A stretch of DNA of 64,000 nucleotides, from the NCBI RefSeq assembly GCF_023072595.1, contig NZ_JALLGK010000001.1:1116001-1180000 (forward strand). Reading direction: 5' to 3'. Positions within the stretch are counted from its first letter, which is position 1. Each line of letters begins with the position of its first letter. Below the pieces are notes generated by a model, which saw only the letters and a program-made list of their open reading frames with translations, did no database searches and was not told where the DNA came from. The translations under genes were made by a program, and so were the position numbers. The DNA is from Streptomyces sp. XM4193 (lineage in GTDB: Bacteria > Actinomycetota > Actinomycetes > Streptomycetales > Streptomycetaceae). Positions 53,218 through 61,769 of this stretch are shown piece by piece.

Positions 53218-54228
53218 TCAGCGCTTGCGGGAGCCGATCACACGGCGCAGCCCGAGCCAGATCGCCACGGCGGCGGCGAACGTCGCGGCGCCGAGCAGCA
53301 GATTGCCGTCGGCCTGCGGGCTGTCCGGGTCGGAGCCGCCGCCGGAGCCCTTCCCGCTCTCGTCCTTCTTCTGCACGTCGGCGGGGCGCTGGTCGCCGTG
53401 GAGCTCGACCGGCTTGACCTCGCTGGCCTCGCCCTCGCTGCCGTAGAGCAGCCGTTTGCCGTCCGGAGTGAACGTGACGGACTCGCCCTGGCGCTGCAAC
53501 GGCACCTGCAACCGGCTCAACCGCTCGGGCCTGCCGCCGGCGAAGTCGTACATGATGCCGCCGAAGTAGCCGCGGACGGCGAGTCTGCTGCCGTCGGGAG
53601 AGAAGGCGGCGTCGGTCGCCCAGAGATCGATCTCGGCGATGCGCTCGAAGGTGTTGACGCCCTCGGTGGTGAGCTCCTCCGGGCCGCGGTAGAGGCCGTC
53701 GCCGTCCTCGTTCTTGCCGACGATGTAGACGCGGCCGGTCTTCGGGTGGACCGCGAGGGACTCGGCATCGCGCTTGCCGTCGTCGTAGGCGATGCGGAAG
53801 ACGGTGGGTTGCAGGGTCTGGTCGACGAGCTTCTCCGGCTCGGGGAAGCGGTAGATCCACAACTCCTCCCAGCGTCCGCCGAAGTTGTCTCCGATGTCTG
53901 CGATGTGGACGTTGCCGTCCGGACCGACCGAGACGGCCTCCAGGTCGCGGCCCTCGACGCCGGTGAGGGTGATCGCGGCGACGGTCTCGCCGGTGGCGCT
54001 GTCCACGGCGTACACCATCGGCTGGTAACCGCTGTCGTTGTGCGTCCAGTAGACGCCCTTGTGCGCCCGGCTGGCCGCCAGGCCGCTGGACTCCTTGATG
54101 CGCGGATCCTTGAGGGTGAACGCCTCGGTCGGCCCCTCGTCCTCGGCGGCAGCGGCCGACGCGGCACCGAACGCCCCGGTGGCGAGGACGGCCAGCACAA
54201 CTCCCAGTGCACGCAAGCGCTTTCGCAT
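53218..54228 (-). CDS. Exported beta-propeller-like membrane-anchored protein
   Basis: This 336-residue protein has a signal peptide ('RKRLRALGVVLAVLATGAFGAASAAAAEDE', cleavage after AAA). A repeat-rich beta domain follows ('YWTHNDSGYQPMVYAVDSATGETVAAITLTG', 'DLEAVSVGPDGNVHIADIGDNFGG', 'YDDGKRDAESLAVHPKTGRVYIVGKNEDG', 'DAAFSPDGSRLAVRGY', 'VTFTPDGKRLLYGSEG') with propeller-like Asp-Gly turns. A Gly/Ser/Asp-rich stalk leads to the C-terminal membrane helix and basic tail. The extracellular domain faces the wall. Function unknown; it may bind metal or ligand. Confidence 0.85.
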   Translation of the reverse strand: MRKRLRALGVVLAVLATGAFGAASAAAAEDEGPTEAFTLKDPRIKESSGLAASRAHKGVYWTHNDSGYQPMVYAVDSATGETVAAITLTGVEGRDLEAVSVGPDGNVHIADIGDNFGGRWEELWIYRFPEPEKLVDQTLQPTVFRIAYDDGKRDAESLAVHPKTGRVYIVGKNEDGDGLYRGPEELTTEGVNTFERIAEIDLWATDAAFSPDGSRLAVRGYFGGIMYDFAGGRPERLSRLQVPLQRQGESVTFTPDGKRLLYGSEGEASEVKPVELHGDQRPADVQKKDESGKGSGGGSDPDSPQADGNLLLGAATFAAAVAIWLGLRRVIGSRKR

Positions 54229-54311
54229 GCACCCAGCCTGCCATGTCCGAAACAAGCACCGGTGACCGGTATCACGTCGCGGTCCCACTGTCGCTCCGGC
54301 AGGATGAAGCG

Positions 54312-55016
54312 GTGCGACTGATGTGCGTGGGCGATTCAATGACCATCGGCGGTGCCGGCGACTTCACCTGGCGCTACCGCCTCTGGAGCCACCTTCGCCG
54401 AAGCGGCGCCGCGCACGTCGAGTTCGTCGGTCCGCGCAGCGAACTGCACGAGGGCTCGCAGGAGTACGCCGACCCCGCCTTTCCCGCCGCGGCCCGCGCC
54501 CACCTGGCCGGTTGGGGCGAGGGCTGGCTGCATCTGTCCGAGGCCGTCGGCGACGCCGTGCGCGAGCACCGGCCGGACACCCTGCTGATCTCGCTCGGGC
54601 TGATCGACCTCGGCTTCTACACCGGTGCCGAGCGGACCGCCGAGAACGCCCGCCGCTTCCTCGCCGCCGCGAGAGCCGCCCGGCCCGACATCCGGGCCGT
54701 ACTGCTCCCGGTCATTCCCAACACACGGGCCGACACCGACGTGCTCTTCGCCGCCGAGTGCGCACGGTTCAACGGACTGCTCGCCGAGCTGGTCGCCGAA
54801 CTCACCACCGCACGCTCGCCGTTGGTGCTCACCGGCCGCCCGCCCGGCTACACCCTGGAGCACGACACCCACGACGGCACCCATCCCTCCGAATCCGGGG
54901 AGCACCGCCTCGCCGCCGCGTTCGCCGACGCCCTGCACGCTGCCTGGTCGTTCGGCGCCCCGTACGCCGTGCCCGCGCTCCCGCCGCTCGCCCAGCCCGC
55001 CGCCCGAGCCGCCTGA
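54312..55016 (+). CDS. SGNH/GDSL-family hydrolase
   Basis: This 234-residue esterase-like protein has block I 'VRLMCVGDSMTIGGAGDFTWR' with the nucleophilic Ser at residue 9 from GTG 54312, a central 'RPDTLLISLGLIDLGF' (block III region, where Leu-Ile-Asp replaces the usual Asn-Asp pair), and block V 'DTHDGTHPSESGEHRLA' with Asp and His. AGGATG lies five to six bases before GTG 54312. An open frame extends upstream to 54207 with ATG 54243 as an alternative. No signal peptide. Substrate, such as an acetylated sugar or lipid ester, is unknown. Confidence 0.85.
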   Translation: MRLMCVGDSMTIGGAGDFTWRYRLWSHLRRSGAAHVEFVGPRSELHEGSQEYADPAFPAAARAHLAGWGEGWLHLSEAVGDAVREHRPDTLLISLGLIDLGFYTGAERTAENARRFLAAARAARPDIRAVLLPVIPNTRADTDVLFAAECARFNGLLAELVAELTTARSPLVLTGRPPGYTLEHDTHDGTHPSESGEHRLAAAFADALHAAWSFGAPYAVPALPPLAQPAARAA

Positions 55017-55253
55017 CCGCCCGGCGACGGGGGCGGTGCGAGCGGCAGTACGGGCACTACGGCAACAGGCGCCCTTGCGGCGGAGATTGCCCGCTGTGGC
55101 GGGCCGGGGCACGAAGCACTCGTACGGGGGACACCGGCGAGCGCGCCACCGCCGGGAAACGTCCCGGGCTCCGCCCCGTCGAGCCGTGTCCCACCGAGCC
55201 GAGGGCGTTGCGGACGGGCCCGGCGCACCGAACCCGCCGCGTTCCGGGCGCCC
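55017..55253. other. Spacer without a recognised gene
   Basis: GC-rich, no dyad of note. It precedes the promoter region of the aldo/keto reductase. Confidence 0.45.
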
Positions 55254-55273
55254 TTGCTTGGAGCGCACTCCAA
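55254..55273 (+). promoter_or_regulatory. MerR-type operator before the aldo/keto reductase
   Basis: TTGCTT (55254-55259) overlaps the perfect dyad TTGGAG-CGCA-CTCCAA (55258-55273), 17 bp before the ATG. A stretched spacer with a dyad between -35 and -10 is the MerR/NmlR layout. No merR gene is adjacent, and the dyad differs from that of the merR gene at 14423. Confidence 0.55.
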
Positions 55274-55290
55274 CGCCTTGACTTGGCGCC

Positions 55291-56289
55291 ATGGAATACA
55301 CGCAGCTGGGACGCACCGGACTCAAGGTCAGCCGCCTCGTGCTCGGCACGATGAACTTCGGTCCGCAGACCGACGAGGCCGACAGCCACGCGATCATGGA
55401 CGCCGCGCTGGACAGCGGCGTCAACTTCTTCGACACCGCGAACGTCTACGGCTGGGGCGACAACAAGGGCCGCACCGAGGAGATCGTCGGCAGCTTCCTC
55501 GCCAAGGGCGGCGGTCGCCGCGAGAAGGTCGTACTGGCCACCAAGGTCTACGGGAACATGAGCGGCGACGGCGTCGCCCCCTGGCCGAACCACGACCGAC
55601 TCTCGGCCGTCAACATCCGCCGGGCCGTGGACGCCAGCCTCAAGCGGCTCCGGACCGACCACATCGACCTCTACCAGTTCCACCACGTCGACCGCCGTAC
55701 GCCGTGGGACGAGATCTGGCAGGCCATCGACGTACTGGTGCAGCAGGGCAAGATCCTCTACGCCGGTTCCTCCAACCACGCCGGCTGGCACATCGCGCAG
55801 GCCAACGAGACCGCTGCCCGCCGCGGCAGCCTCGGCCTGGTCAGCGAGCAGTGCCTGTACAACCTCGCCGAGCGCCGCGCCGAGATGGAGGTCGTCCCGG
55901 CGGCCGAGGCGTACGGGCTCGGGGTGATCGCCTGGTCGCCGCTGCACGGCGGACTGCTGGGCGGCGCGATCCGCAAGGAGCGCGAGGGAGGCGGTTCGCG
56001 CACCGGGCAGGGTCGTTCGGGCGACGCCCTGAAGAACACCGCGGTGCGCGAGCAGGTCCAGCGCTACGAGGACCTGCTGGAGCGGCACGGGATCGACCCG
56101 GGCGAGGCGGCGCTCGCCTGGCTGCTCACCCGGCCCGGCGTCACCGGCCCGATCGTCGGTCCGCGTACGGCCGAGCAGTTGGCCTCCGCGGTGCGCGCGG
56201 TCGAACTCAAGCTGAGCGACGAGGTGTTGGCGGGGCTGGACGAGATCTTCCCCGGCCCCGGCCCCTCGCCGGAGGCGTTCGCCTGGTGA
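55291..56289 (+). CDS. Aldo/keto reductase
   Basis: This 332-residue NADPH-dependent TIM-barrel oxidoreductase is of the yeast YajO/AKR11-like group. It starts 'MEYTQLGRTGLKVSRLVLGTMNFG'. Catalytic Tyr is in 'FFDTANVYGWGDNKGRTEEIVG', Lys in 'VLATKVYGNMSG', and His in 'DLYQFHHVDRRTPWDE'. The NADP site follows in 'LLTRPGVTGPIVGPRTAEQL'. The short leader and MerR-like operator suggest stress or electrophile induction. Confidence 0.93.
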   Translation: MEYTQLGRTGLKVSRLVLGTMNFGPQTDEADSHAIMDAALDSGVNFFDTANVYGWGDNKGRTEEIVGSFLAKGGGRREKVVLATKVYGNMSGDGVAPWPNHDRLSAVNIRRAVDASLKRLRTDHIDLYQFHHVDRRTPWDEIWQAIDVLVQQGKILYAGSSNHAGWHIAQANETAARRGSLGLVSEQCLYNLAERRAEMEVVPAAEAYGLGVIAWSPLHGGLLGGAIRKEREGGGSRTGQGRSGDALKNTAVREQVQRYEDLLERHGIDPGEAALAWLLTRPGVTGPIVGPRTAEQLASAVRAVELKLSDEVLAGLDEIFPGPGPSPEAFAW

Positions 56290-56562
56290 GCCACCGGCCC
56301 ACCGGGCGGGCCGGGTGAGCCGGGCGAGCCGCGGGCCGCGGGGCCCGACGGTCCACCGCGCAGAGGCGTCCCACCAACTCACCGTGCACGTTCGGTGACC
56401 CGTCGGCCCACCGCGTACGAGCGCGGGGGCCGGCGGCGGCCGTCCGCGTACGAGCCCGTGATCGGGCGGGCGCGCGGGCCTGTCGGTGCGGGCCGGCGCC
56501 CGCCGGTACGGGTCCGTGCTCGCCGGTACGGGTCCGTGCGGCTCGGCCCGGCCGGCTCGGCG

Positions 56563-56652
56563 CTATCGGCCGAAGGCGGCTGCCACCGCCACCACGGCGA
56601 ACATCAGCACGAGCAAGCCGGTCACGATCCGCGTTCTGGTCTTGGCGTCCAC
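56563..56652 (-). CDS. Tiny single-helix membrane protein (SGM_5486-like transporter-associated)
   Basis: A 29-residue open frame from GTG 56652 to TAG 56563: a basic 'MDAKTRTRIVTG' followed by a hydrophobic helix 'LLVLMFAVVAVAAAFG' and Arg. I recall a family of such peptides named SGM_5486, found near transporters in Streptomyces. Here it lies 34 bp downstream of the 2'-5' RNA ligase gene and beyond it the MFS gene, on the same strand. The composition differs sharply from the repetitive flanks, which supports coding. No good ribosome site is visible. Confidence 0.6.
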   Translation of the reverse strand: MDAKTRTRIVTGLLVLMFAVVAVAAAFGR

Positions 56653-56686
56653 GGGACCACGGTAACCGCCCGGTCCGGACCGCCGG

Positions 56687-57376
56687 TCACCCGCCCGGTG
56701 GCGAGCCCAACCCGAAGCGCGCCCACCGCTCGTACCGGGGCTGCTGCTCCTGCCGGGACTGCGCGCCGGCGCGGTCGGGCCGCTGCGGCAGGCTGCGCAG
56801 CAGTACGACCTCGGTGACCCGCCACGGGCGGGTGCGCAGCGACCGCAGTTCGTCGACCCAGGGGAGCAGCGGCACTTCGGCAGGGCGTCCGCGTGCCAGG
56901 GTCACGTGCGGCACGAACGGGAGTCGGTCGTCGGCGGGCACCCCGGCCGCGCGGCCCGCCCCGGCGGCAGCCGCGGCCAGGGCCGCCAGGGCAATCGGTG
57001 GGGCCGGCCTTGACGGCGCCGACGGCCAGGGCGGCGGCGCCGTCGGTGGGGCCGGTGAGACGGGTGCGGCCGGCCGTCCCGGGGCGGCCGGTTCGCTCCC
57101 GACGCCTGCCCACAGGACGGCGTCGCCGAAGTGGCCGCCGCCGTCGAGCCACACCTCGAAGGGCCGTTGCCGCGCGGCCGAGCGACCGAGTTCGCGACAG
57201 AGTCCGGTCGCGAGCCGCTCGGGCACCGGGCCGTGGAACGCCAGCGTGCAGTGCAGGTCCGCCGGGGCGCTCCAGCGCAGCCGGTCGGCTCCGGGCAGGG
57301 TCCGCAGCGCGGCTGTCCGCAGCCGCAGCTCCTCCCGTACGGGCTCCGGGAGTTCGATCGCGGCGAAGAGGCGCAC
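56687..57376 (-). CDS. thpR: RNA 2',3'-cyclic phosphodiesterase / 2'-5' RNA ligase (ThpR-like)
   Basis: This 229-residue 2H-phosphoesterase has two HxTx motifs: 'ADLHCTLAFHG' near residue 43 and 'FVPHVTLARG' near residue 160. It opens with the family start 'RLFAAIELPEPVREELR'. An Ala/Pro-rich insert of about 45 residues (about 100-145) separates the halves. GTG 57376. It probably hydrolyses RNA 2',3'-cyclic phosphate ends. It follows the MFS gene by 29 bp on the same strand and may be co-transcribed. Confidence 0.9.
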   Translation of the reverse strand: MRLFAAIELPEPVREELRLRTAALRTLPGADRLRWSAPADLHCTLAFHGPVPERLATGLCRELGRSAARQRPFEVWLDGGGHFGDAVLWAGVGSEPAAPGRPAAPVSPAPPTAPPPWPSAPSRPAPPIALAALAAAAAGAGRAAGVPADDRLPFVPHVTLARGRPAEVPLLPWVDELRSLRTRPWRVTEVVLLRSLPQRPDRAGAQSRQEQQPRYERWARFGLGSPPGG

Positions 57377-57405
57377 CGGGGGTTCGCTGCCCGCCGCTCC
57401 GGCGC

Positions 57406-58974
57406 TCAGGGCTGCCCGTCGGTCCGGGGCGCGGCGAGCGTCAGCTCCCTGCGCTCCACCGCCGCGGCGGTGGGAACGGCTCCCGCGACCGGCCCGTTGC
57501 TCGGGGGCGTACCTGTGTCCGTGCCCGTGTCCGCGGTGATGCCCGCGGCGCGCGGATCGCGCGGAACGAAGGTGACCCGGTAGCTGCGCACCTGCATCCG
57601 CAGGCCCGCCGCACGGGCCAGCGCCAGGCCGACGAGCCCAGCCGACAGCAGCGAGACCAGACCGCCGCTGGCGAAGCCGATCCGGGCGCCGTAGGTGTCG
57701 GTGATCCAGCCCATGAGCGGACCACCGATCGGAGTGCCGCCCACGAAGACCATCATGAACAGGCTCATCACCCGGCCCCGCATCGCGGGGTCCGCGGCCA
57801 GCTGCACGCTGCTGTTGGCCGTGACGTTGAAGGTCAGGCCCATGATCCCGATGGGCAGCATCAGCAGCGCGAACAGCCAGTACGTCGGTGCCACCGCCGC
57901 GACGATCTGGAGCACGCCGAAGAGCCCGGCAGCCGCGACCATCAACCGCATCCGCGAGGAGTTGCGCCTGGCCGCGAGCAGCGCACCGGTGACCGAACCC
58001 GCGGCCATCAGCACGTTGAGCAGGCTGTAGGCGCCCGCGCCCTGGTCGAAGACGTGGTCGGTGAAGGCGGTGAGCCAGATCGGGAAGTTGAAGCCGAAGG
58101 TGCCTATCGCGCCGACGAGCACGATCGGCCAGATCAGTTCGGGACGGCTGCGGACATGGCGCAGCCCTTCGCGCAACTGCCCCTTGCCGCGCGGCACCGG
58201 GTCGATCGGGTGCAGCTCGGAGGTGCGCATCAGCAGCAGTCCGGCGATCGGTGCGAGGAAGGACAGACCGTTCAGCAGGAAGGCCCAGCCGCTGCCGACG
58301 CCGGTGATCAGCACACCGGCGACGGCCGGGCCGACGAGCCGTGCGGACTGGAAGTTGGCGGAGTTGAGCGAGACGGCGTTGCGCAGCTGGTCGGGGCCGA
58401 CCATCTCGGAGACGAAGGTCTGCCGGGTCGGGTTGTCCACGACCGTGATCATGCCGAGTGCGAAGGCCGTCGCGTACACGTGCCAGACCTCGACATGACC
58501 GGTCAGGGTCAGCACGGCCAGCACGATGCCGGTCATGCCCATCGCGGTCTGGGTGATGATCAGCAGCTTGCGCTTGGCGCAGCGGTCGGCGAGGACGCCG
58601 CCGTAGAGGCCGAAGAGAAGCATCGGCAGGAACTGCAGTGCCACGGTCAGACCCACGGCGGTGGCGGAGCCGGTGAGGGTGAAGACCAGCCAGTCCTGGG
58701 CGATGCGCTGCATCCAGGTACCGGTGTTGGACACCACCTGGCCCATGGCGAAGAGTCGGTAGTTGCGGATCCTCAGCGAGCTGAACATCGAGTTGCCGGG
58801 CTTGTCAGGCTTGCCGGCCGGTCGGGCGGTGGTGTCCGCGCCGTCGCCCGCGGTCACGGGGCCGGTGCTCGCGGGGTTCTCGCGGGCGGTGCCACCTGTG
58901 CCGTGCGGGGTGTCGTCGGTTGTCGGGTCGGTTCCTGGTGCGGGTGCGGAGTCTGCTCCGGGTCCCGTACTCAA
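57406..58974 (-). CDS. MFS transporter (enterobactin-exporter/tetracenomycin-like efflux)
   Basis: This 522-residue MFS protein of the MFS_3 group has a 60-residue hydrophilic Gly/Asp/Thr leader. It then shows 'SMFSSLRIRNYRLFAMGQVVSNTGTWMQRIAQDWLVFTLTG', a characteristic opening, 'GLYGGVLADRCAKRKLLIITQ' (MFS motif A), and 'NPTRQTFVSEMVGPDQLRNAVSLNSANFQSARLVGPAVAG'. The start TTG 58974 has AGGAGG about ten bases upstream. A MarR gene precedes it by 94 bp on the same strand, a common efflux-plus-repressor pair. Confidence 0.92.
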   Translation of the reverse strand: MSTGPGADSAPAPGTDPTTDDTPHGTGGTARENPASTGPVTAGDGADTTARPAGKPDKPGNSMFSSLRIRNYRLFAMGQVVSNTGTWMQRIAQDWLVFTLTGSATAVGLTVALQFLPMLLFGLYGGVLADRCAKRKLLIITQTAMGMTGIVLAVLTLTGHVEVWHVYATAFALGMITVVDNPTRQTFVSEMVGPDQLRNAVSLNSANFQSARLVGPAVAGVLITGVGSGWAFLLNGLSFLAPIAGLLLMRTSELHPIDPVPRGKGQLREGLRHVRSRPELIWPIVLVGAIGTFGFNFPIWLTAFTDHVFDQGAGAYSLLNVLMAAGSVTGALLAARRNSSRMRLMVAAAGLFGVLQIVAAVAPTYWLFALLMLPIGIMGLTFNVTANSSVQLAADPAMRGRVMSLFMMVFVGGTPIGGPLMGWITDTYGARIGFASGGLVSLLSAGLVGLALARAAGLRMQVRSYRVTFVPRDPRAAGITADTGTDTGTPPSNGPVAGAVPTAAAVERRELTLAAPRTDGQP

Positions 58975-59068
58975 GGGCGGTTCGCCTCCTGGATCGGTAC
59001 TGCTTCGGTTGTCGCGGCGCCCGGCCGCAGGGCTGGGCGCACGCTGTGCGGGGGAGTCCCGCGGTCTT

Positions 59069-59521
59069 TCAGCGCGGGGGCGCGGACAGATGCGCGAGCT
59101 TCTCCAGCACGGAGGTCGCCGCGCGCAGCTTCTCCCACTCCTCCTCGTCGAGCTGGCCGGCGAGGTCGGTGAGCCAGCGGTCCCGTTTCATCCGGCTGGC
59201 GGCGAGCATGGACTCCGCGCGCTCGGTCCGGGTGACGACCTTCTGACGCCGGTCGTCGGGGTGGGCCTCCAGCTCGACCAGGCCCTTGGACTCCAGCATG
59301 GCCACGATCCTCGTCATCGAGGGCGGCTGCACGTGCTCCTTGCGGGCGAGCTCTCCCGGGCTTGCCGAACCGCACCGGGAGAGAGTCGCCAGCACCGACA
59401 TCTCGGTGGGGCTGAGCGACTCGTCCACTCGCTGGTGCTTGAGCCTGCGCCCGAGCAGCATGATCGAGGAGCGGAGGGTATTCACGGCGGCGGCGTCCTC
59501 GCCGTGGGACAGGTCCGGCAT
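59069..59521 (-). CDS. MarR-family regulator
   Basis: This 150-residue winged-helix repressor has 'LSPTEMSVLATLSRCGSASPGELARKEHVQPPSMTRIVAMLESKGLVELEAHPDDRRQKVVTRTERAE' with the recognition helix and the conserved D-x-R-x wing. It begins 'MPDLSHGEDAAAVNTLRSSIMLLGRRLKHQ'. It heads the probable marR-MFS transcription unit. Two dyads lie immediately upstream of its start, so it is likely autorepressed and ligand-inducible. Confidence 0.94.
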   Translation of the reverse strand: MPDLSHGEDAAAVNTLRSSIMLLGRRLKHQRVDESLSPTEMSVLATLSRCGSASPGELARKEHVQPPSMTRIVAMLESKGLVELEAHPDDRRQKVVTRTERAESMLAASRMKRDRWLTDLAGQLDEEEWEKLRAATSVLEKLAHLSAPPR

Positions 59522-59525
59522 AGTC

Positions 59526-59552
59526 GTTAGGGTAACTCATTAGCCCCGCTAA
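59526..59552 (-). promoter_or_regulatory. Paired dyads upstream of marR
   Basis: GTTA-GGG-TAAC (59526-59536) and TTAGC-CCC-GCTAA (59540-59552) are two adjacent inverted repeats starting five bases upstream of the marR ATG. They fit MarR half-sites of the TTAGC type. Confidence 0.65.
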
Positions 59553-59703
59553 CAACCACCCGTTTGTGAGCACTGCCACGGGTCGTCCGAGGGACACCGT
59601 CGGATGCCGCATCTCGCCGGTGGAGAGCCGCACTTCACCCTTATGAGTGAGACTACGGCCGAACCGGGCCGCACACACCACAGCCCCCAGGAACGTGGTG
59701 GGC

Positions 59704-59928
59704 ATGACATCGAAGGTGCTCAGCGTCCGTATCGACAGTGAGCTTCTCGACCGGCTCACCCAGCACGCGGACCGACGGCGGATGACCGTGCAGGACTACG
59801 TGATCGGCATGATCGTGCGGGAGGACTTCGACGAACGCTTCAAGGTGGCGGTCGAGGAGACCGAGCGCTTCTACAGCCGCCCGCAGGGACCGACCACCGC
59901 CGGCCGCGGCGGCTCCGGAACGACTTGA
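59704..59928 (+). CDS. Small ribbon-helix-helix-like DNA-binding protein
   Basis: This 74-residue protein starts 'MTSKVLSVRIDSELLDRLTQHADRRRMTVQDYVIGMIV', with the beta-strand plus two helices of an Arc/CopG (RHH) domain, then 'REDFDERFKVAVEETERFY' and a Gly/Thr-rich end. RHH proteins are often antitoxins or repressors, but no toxin gene is adjacent. Convergent with the purine permease gene. Confidence 0.78.
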   Translation: MTSKVLSVRIDSELLDRLTQHADRRRMTVQDYVIGMIVREDFDERFKVAVEETERFYSRPQGPTTAGRGGSGTT

Positions 59929-60019
59929 GTACGGGCCGGCAGCGCACCCGGACCCGTGCGCGGCCACCGGCCCGGGCCCGCGCCCGTCCGCAGGCCCGGG
60001 CCCGTGACGGCGACGGGGG

Positions 60020-61480
60020 CTAGACGCCCAGCAGTTGCTCGATCGGGTTGAGCAGGAAGTACACCAGGAAGCAGAAGGCGACCGCGTTCAGCAGCCACGG
60101 GATCTCGCGGAAGCGACCGGTCGCGGTGCGCAGCACCACGAAGGCCAGCACGCCGATGCCGATGCCGTTGGTGATGCTGTAGGTGAACGGCATCGAGATC
60201 ATCGTGAGGAACGCGGGCACCGCGATGGTGATGTCGTCCCACTCGATGTCCTTGACGTTGGCGGCCATGATCAGCAGTCCGACGACCACCAGGGCGGGGG
60301 TCGCGGCCTGTGAGGGCACCACGGTGGCCAGCGGGGTGAAGACCAGCGCGAGCAGGAAGAGCCCGCCGGTCATCAGGTTCGCCAGGCCCGTACGAGCGCC
60401 CTCGCCGACACCGGCGGTGGACTCCACGAAGCAGGTGTTGGCCGAGCACGAGCCCGCGCCGCCGAGCGCGACCGCCGCGCCGTCGGTCATCAACACCCGG
60501 CCCATGCCGGGCAGTTGACCCTTCTCGTCGGTCAGCTTCGCCTCCTCGCCGACGCCGATGATGGTGCCCATCGCGTCGAAGAAGCAGGACAGCAGCACCG
60601 TGAAGACGAAGAGGCAGCCGGTCAGGATGCCGACCTCGCGGAAGCCGCCGAAGAGCGAGATCTCTCCGATCAGCCCGAAGTCGGGTGCGCTGACGACCTT
60701 CTCCGGCAGGGAGGGGACGGCCAGGCCCCACTTCTCGTCCGGGATCGAGGCCACGCTGTTGATCACGATGGCGACCACGGTCATCACGGCGATGCCGATC
60801 AGGATCGCGCCCTTGGTCCTGCGCACCAGCAGCACGAACATCAGCGCCAGGCCCAGCACGAAGACCACCACGGGCCAGCCCTGGAGCTGTCCGCCCTGGC
60901 CCAGCCCCAGCGGGACCGTGGTGTTCGCGGCGTCCGGGTTGCGGCTGACGAAGCCCGCGTCGACCAGGCCGATCAGCGAGATGAACAGGCCGATGCCGAT
61001 CGCGATGGCGCGCCTGAGGCCGCCGGGGATCGCGTCCAGCACACGTTGCCGCAGGCCGGAGGCGACCAGCAGCATCAGCACCAGCCCGGCCAGCACCACC
61101 ATGCCCATGGCGTCCGGCCAGCTCATCTTCGGCGCCAGCTGGAGCGAGACGACCGCGTTGATGCCGAGTCCTGCCGCGAGCGCGATCGGCACATTGCCGA
61201 TGACACCCATCAGCACCGTGGTCAGACCGGCCATCAGCGCGGTGGCCGTGACCAGCTGCGCGTTGTCGAGCTGGTTGCCGTACTTGTCGGCGCCCGAGCC
61301 GAGGATGATCGGGTTCAGCACGATGATGTACGCCATCGCGAAGAACGTCGCCAGCCCGCCGCGCAGCTCGCGGCTGACCGTGGAGCCGCGTTCGGTGAGC
61401 CGGAAGAAGTGGTCGAAGCCGTTGCGGGGTGCCTTGGGGGAGCTGCCGGAGGCGGCCGAACCAGTGGCCTGAGCGGGCAT
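60020..61480 (-). CDS. NCS2-family purine permease (AzgA-like)
   Basis: This 486-residue carrier for adenine/guanine/hypoxanthine has '[55 protein letters not shown]' and the AzgA-type signature '[19 protein letters not shown]' near residue 300. About 12-14 membrane segments are seen. GAGG lies 8-11 bases before ATG 61480. It is divergent from the DUF2530-ATPase gene. I find no purine riboswitch in its leader. Confidence 0.93.
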   Translation of the reverse strand: MPAQATGSAASGSSPKAPRNGFDHFFRLTERGSTVSRELRGGLATFFAMAYIIVLNPIILGSGADKYGNQLDNAQLVTATALMAGLTTVLMGVIGNVPIALAAGLGINAVVSLQLAPKMSWPDAMGMVVLAGLVLMLLVASGLRQRVLDAIPGGLRRAIAIGIGLFISLIGLVDAGFVSRNPDAANTTVPLGLGQGGQLQGWPVVVFVLGLALMFVLLVRRTKGAILIGIAVMTVVAIVINSVASIPDEKWGLAVPSLPEKVVSAPDFGLIGEISLFGGFREVGILTGCLFVFTVLLSCFFDAMGTIIGVGEEAKLTDEKGQLPGMGRVLMTDGAAVALGGAGSCSANTCFVESTAGVGEGARTGLANLMTGGLFLLALVFTPLATVVPSQAATPALVVVGLLIMAANVKDIEWDDITIAVPAFLTMISMPFTYSITNGIGIGVLAFVVLRTATGRFREIPWLLNAVAFCFLVYFLLNPIEQLLGV

Positions 61481-61769
61481 GCGGAACCTCGGGTGGAGAG
61501 ATGTGCGAGGAGCCTTCGCGCCGGCCCTGCGAGCCGGGAAGGCGCGGATCCTTGAGAAGGCGCTCCACATTGAGGCCGGACCCTTGAAACCGGTCCAGTA
61601 TGAGCGCACCGCGGAGCCGAAAGCCAATCCCCTGCGCCGCGCAGTGGCCTTCCCCACAGCACCTGCACGGCACCCGTACAGCACCCGCCGACGGCGCCGC
61701 GGCGGGCTGTCCGACCGTGCTCGATACGCTGGTCGCGATCCGCCCGTACCCGAGAGGCTGCCCCAGACC
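61481..61769. other. Divergent spacer, promoters not resolved
   Basis: About 290 bp with a weak dyad GGACC-N9-GGTCC (near 61576-61594). No further feature recognised. Confidence 0.4.

Noticed and set aside
59704..59928. RHH protein as antitoxin of a toxin-antitoxin pair
   Set aside because: No small toxin-like gene lies next to it on either side, so only a generic DNA-binding call is made.
61481..61769. Purine riboswitch before the NCS2 permease
   Set aside because: The expected aptamer core and paired loops are not visible in the divergent spacer.
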